44,454 bases of DNA from assembly GCA_002715985.1 (NCBI GenBank), contig PBAO01000048.1, positions 1 to 44,454 of the forward strand. Direction: 5' to 3'. Shown here piece after piece: positions 39,690-44,454 of this stretch. Position 1 is the first letter of the stretch, and every line of letters starts with the position of its first letter. The notes under the pieces were generated by a model. That model had not been told where the DNA came from and did not search any database. It saw only the letters and a program-made list of their open reading frames with translations. The position numbers were made by a program, and so were the translations under genes. This DNA is from Lysobacterales bacterium. GTDB lineage: Bacteria; Pseudomonadota; Gammaproteobacteria; Nevskiales; Salinisphaeraceae.

Positions 39690-40274
39690 ATGGCACATCG
39701 ACGCACAGCCCTGGCGATGATTCACATCGCGGCAAAGCAATTCGGCTGGACGGAAACCGAGTATCGCGACCATTTGTTCAGCGTATGCCGGGTCCGCAGT
39801 GCCGCCGATCTGGACGCACACGGCCGCGAGCAATTCATCGCACATCTGAAGGCTCTGGGATGGAAACCCAAGCCAGGGCGAACTGCCAAGACGCGCGGCC
39901 GGCCGCGCAACCTCGATCGCAGTGCCATGATGCGAAAAATCGAGGCGCTGCTGGCCGACGCCGGCCGCCCGTGGCACTACGCCGACGAGCTGGCCGCAAA
40001 ACTCACGAAGCCCAAGAAGGAACGCATCGCGTTCTGTAACGACAACGACCTGCATAAGGTGGTGGTCGCGCTCGAGCTCGATGCCCGTCGACGGCTGGTA
40101 CGCGCCATCGAGCCGCTACTGGATTATTTGGGCCTGGCCTGGTGCGATGCTGTGCGCATGGCTCGCGAGCACGCCGGCCTGAAACCAACCCAAGACCTGA
40201 GCAAGAATCCCGAGGCCATGAGCACCGTCCGAGCGCGACTCAATACGATGGCGCAGGAGGCCTGCGACCTATGA
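39690..40274 (+). CDS. gemA: GemA/Gp16-like protein (DUF1018)
   Basis: 194 residues. MIHIAAKQFGWTETEYRDHL at about residues 11-30 is the DUF1018 signature seen in Mu GemA (gp16), together with FIAHLKALGWKP; the C-terminal half is helical. In Mu, GemA affects host gene expression and DNA supercoiling. It is encoded just before the Mor gene here and in Mu. AGGAAC precedes the ATG. Confidence 0.88.
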   Translation: MAHRRTALAMIHIAAKQFGWTETEYRDHLFSVCRVRSAADLDAHGREQFIAHLKALGWKPKPGRTAKTRGRPRNLDRSAMMRKIEALLADAGRPWHYADELAAKLTKPKKERIAFCNDNDLHKVVVALELDARRRLVRAIEPLLDYLGLAWCDAVRMAREHAGLKPTQDLSKNPEAMSTVRARLNTMAQEACDL

Positions 40275-40594
40275 GCGTCACTGAATCCACGTTCAAGTCC
40301 GATCGTCTGCTCGCCGAGCTAGAAGCACATATCTGTGACGTAATGACGGCCGACGAGCTCATCCCAGAAGAACAGGCCCAGCGTGTGGCCACGCTCGTCG
40401 CTGAGCGTATCTGGATGACATGGGGCGGCCAGCAAATCTACGTCTCGAAACAGCAACCGCACCTACAACGCCGCAACGAACAGATCGCCCGAGCATTCGA
40501 TGGCGACGTGGACAATCTGTGCAGGACGTTCGGCCTGAGCCGCGCCCGAATCTACGCAATTCTCAAGCAACAGCGCGGCCATCGCCGCCGCTAA
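40271..40594 (+). CDS. mor: Mor-family transcription activator
   Basis: 107 residues from the ATG at 40271, which overlaps the GemA stop by 4 bp. The N-terminal half is helical and acidic; the C-terminal half has the Mor/C pattern (MTWGGQQIYVSKQ, then RNEQIARAFDGDVDNLCRTFGLSRARIYAILKQQ) with the HTH at about 68-102. In Mu, Mor dimers bind a dyad near -43 of the middle promoter. Here it is the last early gene and its likely target is the symmetric element at 26792-26843. Its length (107) is short compared with Mor (129), so the N-terminus is compact. Confidence 0.88.
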   Translation: MSVTESTFKSDRLLAELEAHICDVMTADELIPEEQAQRVATLVAERIWMTWGGQQIYVSKQQPHLQRRNEQIARAFDGDVDNLCRTFGLSRARIYAILKQQRGHRRR

Positions 40595-40667
40595 CCACCG
40601 TTGCATATTCCGCAAAGCGTTTTAATTTTCGGTCCCGGCTAGACTCTCATCATCCCAGTCCTTCCCA

Positions 40668-40711
40668 GAGTTTTCTCGCATTAGCTCTGGGAGTTTTCTC
40701 TAGCGGGCACA
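40668..40711 (-). promoter_or_regulatory. Prophage right end with two GAGTTTTCTC boxes
   Basis: Read inward from 40711, the end is TGTGCCCGC and the box GAGAAAACTC occurs at +12 to +21 (40700-40691) and +35 to +44 (40677-40668), 23 bp apart. The left end has the matching boxes at +12 and +34. They are the best candidates for transposase-binding sites. Their first copy also forms part of an imperfect CTGGGAG inverted repeat. Confidence 0.72.
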
Positions 40712-40717
40712 CTCCGG
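40712..40717. repeat. Target-site duplication, right copy (CTCCGG)
   Basis: Identical to 588-593. The next base (C at 40718) completes the Gly codon interrupted at 592-593. Confidence 0.85.
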
Positions 40718-41705
40718 CATCATCTTCGTGGCGATCACGTTCTTTCGGATCCGCGAAATGATTCTCGATGCCATTCCGCTGGATCTGAAGCTGGCCGCAG
40801 CCTGTGGCATCGGGCTGTTCATTGCGCTCATCGGGCTCGAGGATTCGAATATCGTGGTCGACAGCCAGGCCACGCTGGTCACGCTCGGCGATCTGACCGC
40901 GCCGGCCACGCTGCTCACGATCTTCGGGCTGGTGGTGTCGGTCGCACTCATGTTGCGGCGTTTTCCGGGGGCGATCTTTTTCGGCATGGTCGCCACCTCA
41001 CTGGCCGGCATGGCCACGGGCGTGATCGAGGTGCCGGGCGCGATCCTGTCCGGTATTCCGTCCGTGGCTCCGGTATTCGGCGTGGCGGTCACGCAGCTGT
41101 TTGCGCACCCCGAAGAGGTCTTCACTCTCAATCTGGCCGTCGTGGTGCTGACGTTTCTGTTCGTGGAGTTCTTCGATACCGCAGGCACGCTGATGGCTGT
41201 GGCCAGCAAGGCCGGGCTCATGCAGGGCAATCGCATGCGCCGGGCACGCGCCGCACTGTTGGCTGATTCGTCCTCGGTGGTGGCCTCGGCGGTGATCGGC
41301 ACCTCGCCGACCACCTCGTACATCGAATCCACGGCGGGGGTGGCCACCGGGGCCCGGACCGGGTTCTCGGCGCTGGTGACGGCCGGCTTTTTCGCTGCAG
41401 CGCTTTTCTTTTCGCCGTTGCTGGCCGTGGTGACGGCCAACGTGACCGCGCCGGCGCTGATCATCGTGGGCGTTCTGATGGTGGCCGCACTCGACGAGAT
41501 CGACTGGAAACGCCTCGAGATCGCCGTGCCGGCGTTTCTCACTCTCATTGCCATGCCGGCGACCTACAGCATCGCCAACGGCATCGCGCTGGGGCTTGTG
41601 ATCTATCCGGTCACAATGGTCTTTGCCGGGCGGGCGCGCGAGCTGCACCCGATTCTCTATGGCCTGTTCGCGGTGTTCGTGGCGTATTTCGCGTTTCTGG
41701 CCTGA
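40718..41705 (+). pseudogene. NCS2/AzgA-type purine permease, 3' fragment
   Basis: About 328 residues continuing the permease in frame with 226-593 once the prophage is removed. A GTG at 40728 allows a truncated frame, but that lacks the first helices. Typical AzgA features are present: ITFFRIREMILDAIPLDLK, GIGLFIALIGL, the FVEFFDTAGTLMAVA segment, LLADSSSVVASAVIGTSPTTSYIESTAGVA (given as the region about residues 180-210 of this fragment) and helices to the C-terminus. No other damage is seen, so precise excision would restore the gene. Confidence 0.88.
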
Positions 41706-41727
41706 CGGCCGCCGGGTGGCCGTCAGG
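41701..41727 (+). terminator. Hairpin at the end of the permease gene
   Basis: CCTGACGGCC (41701-41710) pairs with GGCCGTCAGG (41718-41727), overlapping the stop codon. No T-tract follows, so it may stop transcription weakly. Bases 41728-41948 carry no gene that I can support. Confidence 0.5.
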
Positions 41728-41948
41728 CCATGCCATCCAGGGGGCTGTTGCCGTTTCGCAAGAGCGCCGCGGTGGTCTGCGAAAGCTGGCCGGGCAAGGC
41801 GCGAGCCGCGGCGCTGGCGTGCCACGACAAGGATGAGCAACGCCGCATGGCCAGATTCCGGGCCCGCTCCTTCGGGACACGCGTCTTGAAAAATTAACGA
41901 CACGTCGGCAATCCAGTGTTCTGGCACGCCAGCCCAGGGCGACACGCC

Positions 41949-42950
41949 CTAGTCGGTGTAAGCCGCCAGCTCGGCCAGTAGCGTGTCGCGGCGCTCGGCG
42001 GGCATGAAGCCGTCGCGCAGGCCGTTGGCCGCAACGTGGCGACAGGTGGCTTGATCCCAGTCGAATGCGGCCACACAAGCCGCGAAATTATTGACCATCC
42101 CGCCGCCGAAATAGGCCGGATCATCGGAGTTGATGTTCACGTTCAGCCCGGCGGCGATCATCGCCGGCAGGTTGTGATCTTCCAGGCGGGCCACGCCTTT
42201 CAGATACACGTTGGACAACGGACACACGGTCAGCGGCATCTGGCTGTCGCGCAGGCGCTTGACCAGGGCATCGTCTTCCATCGCGCGTACGCCGTGATCG
42301 ATCCGGCAGACATCCAGAATATCCAGCGCGCCGGCGACATAGTCCGGCCCGCCTTCTTCACCGGCATGCGCCACACGGGGCAACCCGAGCTCGGCGGCAC
42401 GGGCGAATACATGGCGGAACTTCTCGGGCGGGTTGCCCACTTCGGCGCTGTCCAGGCCGATGGCGGCGATCTCGCCGTACCAGGGCGCGGCCTGTTCGAG
42501 CACGTCGTAGGCTTCGTCGGCATCGCGATCGCGCATGAAGCTCATGATCAGGGCGCTGGTGATGTCGAACTGGGCCCGGGCATCGCGCATGGCTGTCAGC
42601 AGGCCGTCGAAACAGGTCTCCAGCGCAACGCCGCGGGCCAGATGTGCCTGCGGGTCGAACGAGATATCGGCGTGGCGCACGCCGTCAGACGCAGCCCGCT
42701 CGAAGTAGGCCATGGCCAGATCGTAGAAATCGTCCCGGGTGATCAATACGTCCATGCCTTGGTAATACAGCGCAAGAAACGCGGAAAGATCATCAAACTC
42801 GTAGGCTGCGCGCAGAGATTCAGCGCTGTCGTAGGCCAGAGTAATGCCGTTGCGCTTGGCCAATTCGAACTGTTGTTCGGGCGTGAGCGTGCCCTCGATA
42901 TGCAGATGCAGTTCGGCCTTGGGCAGGCCAATGAGCCAATTGTTGTTCAC
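41949..42950 (-). CDS. Adenine deaminase of the adenosine deaminase-like family
   Basis: 333 residues from a GTG at 42950, preferred because the product then begins just before the conserved LPKAELHLHIEG segment; the open frame to 43034 would overlap the tRNA terminator. Metal ligands and catalytic residues are visible: HLH at 15-17, HAGEEGG with His and Glu, DHGVRAM, and NSDDPAYF with the paired Asp. The HIEGTLTPEQ form is the one found in bacterial adenine deaminases of the adenosine deaminase fold (adenine to hypoxanthine and ammonia). Adenosine as substrate cannot be excluded. Convergent to the purine permease, so the two would form an adenine uptake and use pair. Confidence 0.85.
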   Translation of the reverse strand: MNNNWLIGLPKAELHLHIEGTLTPEQQFELAKRNGITLAYDSAESLRAAYEFDDLSAFLALYYQGMDVLITRDDFYDLAMAYFERAASDGVRHADISFDPQAHLARGVALETCFDGLLTAMRDARAQFDITSALIMSFMRDRDADEAYDVLEQAAPWYGEIAAIGLDSAEVGNPPEKFRHVFARAAELGLPRVAHAGEEGGPDYVAGALDILDVCRIDHGVRAMEDDALVKRLRDSQMPLTVCPLSNVYLKGVARLEDHNLPAMIAAGLNVNINSDDPAYFGGGMVNNFAACVAAFDWDQATCRHVAANGLRDGFMPAERRDTLLAELAAYTD

Positions 42951-43014
42951 GATCAAAGCTCCAGGATTATCGCGGGGCGCGATGTTCGGCACGCAAGTGC
43001 CTGAATGCGGGACG

Positions 43015-43050
43015 AAAAAAAGCCCGGACCGCATTTAAGCGATCCGGGCC
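43015..43050 (-). terminator. Intrinsic terminator of tRNA-Leu
   Basis: Read leftward, a GC-rich stem (GGCCCGGATCGC and GCGGTCCGGGCT around a TTAAAT loop; 43050-43022) is followed by a run of seven T's (43021-43015). Confidence 0.88.
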
Positions 43051-43060
43051 TTTTCGAATC

Positions 43061-43147
43061 TGGTGCCCGGGAGAGGACTTGAACCTCCACGACCGTTAGG
43101 TCACTAGCACCTGAAGCTAGCGCGTCTACCAATTCCGCCACCCGGGC
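43061..43147 (-). tRNA. tRNA-Leu (anticodon CAG)
   Basis: 87 bases including an encoded CCA. The acceptor stem is GCCCGGG paired with CCCGGGC, the anticodon loop is TTCAGGT, giving CAG (reads CUG), there is a long variable arm as in class II tRNAs, and the T-loop is GTTCAAGTC. It is on the minus strand, divergent from rnr, with a terminator downstream. Confidence 0.95.
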
Positions 43148-43247
43148 AACGAAGAGCGCGTAATGTAGTAGTCGGCTTCGGGATTGTCAATTACTGCTTG
43201 AGCCTTTTTTCACTTCCGGTATCGTACGCGGTCTATGGAGCGAGATA

Positions 43248-44454
43248 TTGAGTAAGCCAAACGACGATCGCGCCGCCGACTGGCGCGAACGCGACCCCAA
43301 CCATCAGGCCGAGCAGGGCGCCTACGACAGCCCTGTGCCCAGCCGCCAGCTCGTCCTGGACGATCTGGCCGCTGAAGGCCATCCCATGACTCACGACGAG
43401 CTCATCGAGTATTACGTGCTCGATGACGATGCGGCCGAGGCTTTCGAGCATCGGCTGCGCGCGATGCTGCGTGACGGTCAGCTGCTGGAAAATCGGCGCG
43501 GCGCACTCGGGCCCATCGACAAGATGGATCTCGTGCGTGGGCGCGTGCAGGGCCACCGCGACGGTTTCGGGTTCTTGTTGCCCGACGATACCGATGGCGA
43601 CGACGTGTTTCTGGCGCCGCGCCAGATGCGTCAGGTCATGCACGGCGATCGCGTCGTGGTGCACGTGACCGGGCGGGATCAGCGCGTCCGGCGCGAAGGC
43701 CGTATCGTTGAAGTGCTCGAGCGCGTCAACGAGACCATCGTGGGCCGTTTCGTGGTCGAATCCGGCGTGTCGATGGTCGTGCCCGATAACCAGCGGATCT
43801 CCCAAGAAGTCCGTATTGCCGAGAACAAGCGCGGCGGGGCCGAGAACAACGACGTGGTCACGGTGCGCATCATCGAAGCACCGTCGAAACGCAGCGAGCC
43901 GGTGGGCGAGGTCATCGAGGTGCTGGGCGACCGTATGGCGCCGGGCATGGAGATCGAGGTCGCCATCCGCTCGCACGGCATCCCGCACGAGTTCCCGGCC
44001 GAGGTGATCGAACAGGCCAAGGCCTGTGGTGATGAAGTCGCCGAGGCCGACAAGAAAGACCGGGTGGATCTGCGTGATCTGCCGCTGGTGACCATCGACG
44101 GGGCGGACGCGCGTGATTTCGATGACGCGGTCTATGCCAAGAAGACGCCGCGTGGCTACAAGCTCTGGGTCGCTATCGCCGATGTGTCGCACTACGTGAG
44201 AAAAGACTCGCCGTTGGACGTCGAAGCCGTCGAGCGCGCGACCTCGGTGTATTTCCCCGATCACGTTGTGCCGATGCTGCCCGAGGCCCTGTCCAACGGG
44301 CTGTGCTCGCTCAATCCGGACGTCGACCGCCTGTCGGTGGTCTGCGAGATGCGCTTCAATGCCGCCGGCGAGCTGCAGGCCTCGAAGTTCTATTCCGCGG
44401 TCATCCGTTCGCATGCGCGTCTGCTCTATGAGCAGGTGGCCGACTGGCTGGAAA
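43248..44454 (+). CDS. rnr: Ribonuclease R, N-terminal part (cut by the window end)
   Basis: 402 codons are open to the window end. The start is a TTG at 43248, with GGAG about 8 bases upstream; the ATG at 43236 is out of frame and soon stops. The product has an N-terminal winged-helix domain (PMTHDELIEYYVLDDD), cold-shock domains (VRGRVQGHRDGFGFLLPDD, then FLAPRQMRQVMHGDRV), and the start of the RNB catalytic domain with the conserved metal-binding DGADARDFDDAV. RNase R is a 3'-5' exoribonuclease that degrades structured RNA. The tRNA-Leu gene upstream is a common neighbour in gammaproteobacteria. Confidence 0.93.
   Translation, partial: MSKPNDDRAADWRERDPNHQAEQGAYDSPVPSRQLVLDDLAAEGHPMTHDELIEYYVLDDDAAEAFEHRLRAMLRDGQLLENRRGALGPIDKMDLVRGRVQGHRDGFGFLLPDDTDGDDVFLAPRQMRQVMHGDRVVVHVTGRDQRVRREGRIVEVLERVNETIVGRFVVESGVSMVVPDNQRISQEVRIAENKRGGAENNDVVTVRIIEAPSKRSEPVGEVIEVLGDRMAPGMEIEVAIRSHGIPHEFPAEVIEQAKACGDEVAEADKKDRVDLRDLPLVTIDGADARDFDDAVYAKKTPRGYKLWVAIADVSHYVRKDSPLDVEAVERATSVYFPDHVVPMLPEALSNGLCSLNPDVDRLSVVCEMRFNAAGELQASKFYSAVIRSHARLLYEQVADWLE

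Larger units (their letters stand above)
594..40711. mobile_element. Mu-like transposable prophage, complete, 40.1 kb
   Basis: The element is bounded by TG...CA termini and a 6-bp duplication within a host gene. It encodes a DDE transposase with a MuB-like ATPase, Ner, GemA and Mor homologues, Mu gp25/26/27/28-like and MuF-like head and packaging proteins, and a lambda-type long-tail module (M, L, K, I/J, tape measure, G/GT). Early genes run right from the centre and late genes run left. This divergent layout is as I recall it for BcepMu-type phages, here seen in mirror image, rather than the single direction of Mu. All expected modules are present and open, so it may be inducible. The lambda-like tail genes predict siphovirus morphology; this is inference. 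Confidence 0.95.

Noticed and set aside
43233-44414. 393-residue open frame on the minus strand
   Set aside because: Antisense to rnr, which has the RNase R domain order and active-site motif.
1-44454. CRISPR array, insertion sequence, or further tRNA genes
   Set aside because: Looked for regularly spaced short repeats, IS-type ends and tRNA cloverleafs; only the single tRNA-Leu and the Mu-like element were found by eye.

Overview
The window is a high-GC bacterial chromosome, most likely a gammaproteobacterium: a tRNA-Leu gene directly precedes rnr (RNase R), an arrangement common in that class. The genus cannot be fixed from the sequence. Almost the whole window (594-40711, 40,118 bp) is one apparently complete transposable (Mu-like) prophage. 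It splits a host NCS2-type purine permease gene into a 5' part (226-593) and a 3' part (40718-41705). The two parts join in frame once the prophage and one copy of a 6-bp duplication (CTCCGG) are removed. The prophage begins TGTAGCC and ends GGGCACA, so the termini are TG...CA, with related 10-bp boxes at matching distances from each end.

Layout, left to right. (a) 594-26702, leftward late genes: a D12-class adenine methyltransferase at the extreme end (the position of mom in Mu), then tail-tip and receptor-binding proteins, lambda-like J (fused to I), K, L and M proteins, tape measure, a G/GT pair made by -1 frameshifting, tail tube, neck and head-tail proteins, a protease-scaffold-capsid fusion, MuF-like protein, portal, Mu gp28-like large terminase, gp27/gp26/gp25-like proteins, and a lysis cassette. 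(b) Two apparently foreign modules in the opposite orientation: a DUF2513 protein plus a membrane coiled-coil protein (18543-19493), and a lipoprotein (26974-27465) facing a zinc-ribbon membrane protein. (c) 27810-28835, the switch: a LexA-like self-cleaving repressor diverging from a Ner-like regulator. (d) 28614-40594, rightward early genes: small DNA-binding proteins, DDE transposase, MuB-like ATPase, many small unknown genes, DUF3164, DUF2786, GemA and finally a Mor-family activator.

Likely circuit: the repressor holds the early promoter shut. After induction the early operon supplies transposase, the ATPase and finally Mor. Mor probably activates the late leftward promoter, where a precisely symmetric 52-bp element lies upstream of the lysis gene. 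A mosaic of BcepMu-like early region and layout, Mu-type head and packaging genes, and lambda-type tail genes predicts a transposable siphovirus.

Right of the prophage are the permease remainder, an adenine/adenosine deaminase gene, tRNA-Leu(CAG) with its terminator, and the 5' part of rnr. The prophage has therefore inactivated a probable adenine/hypoxanthine transporter encoded next to an adenine-type deaminase. The most notable observations are the frameshift site, the symmetric late-promoter element, a run of hairpins ending in a strong terminator (38528-38710), the opposite-strand gene modules and a short repeat found beside two of them.
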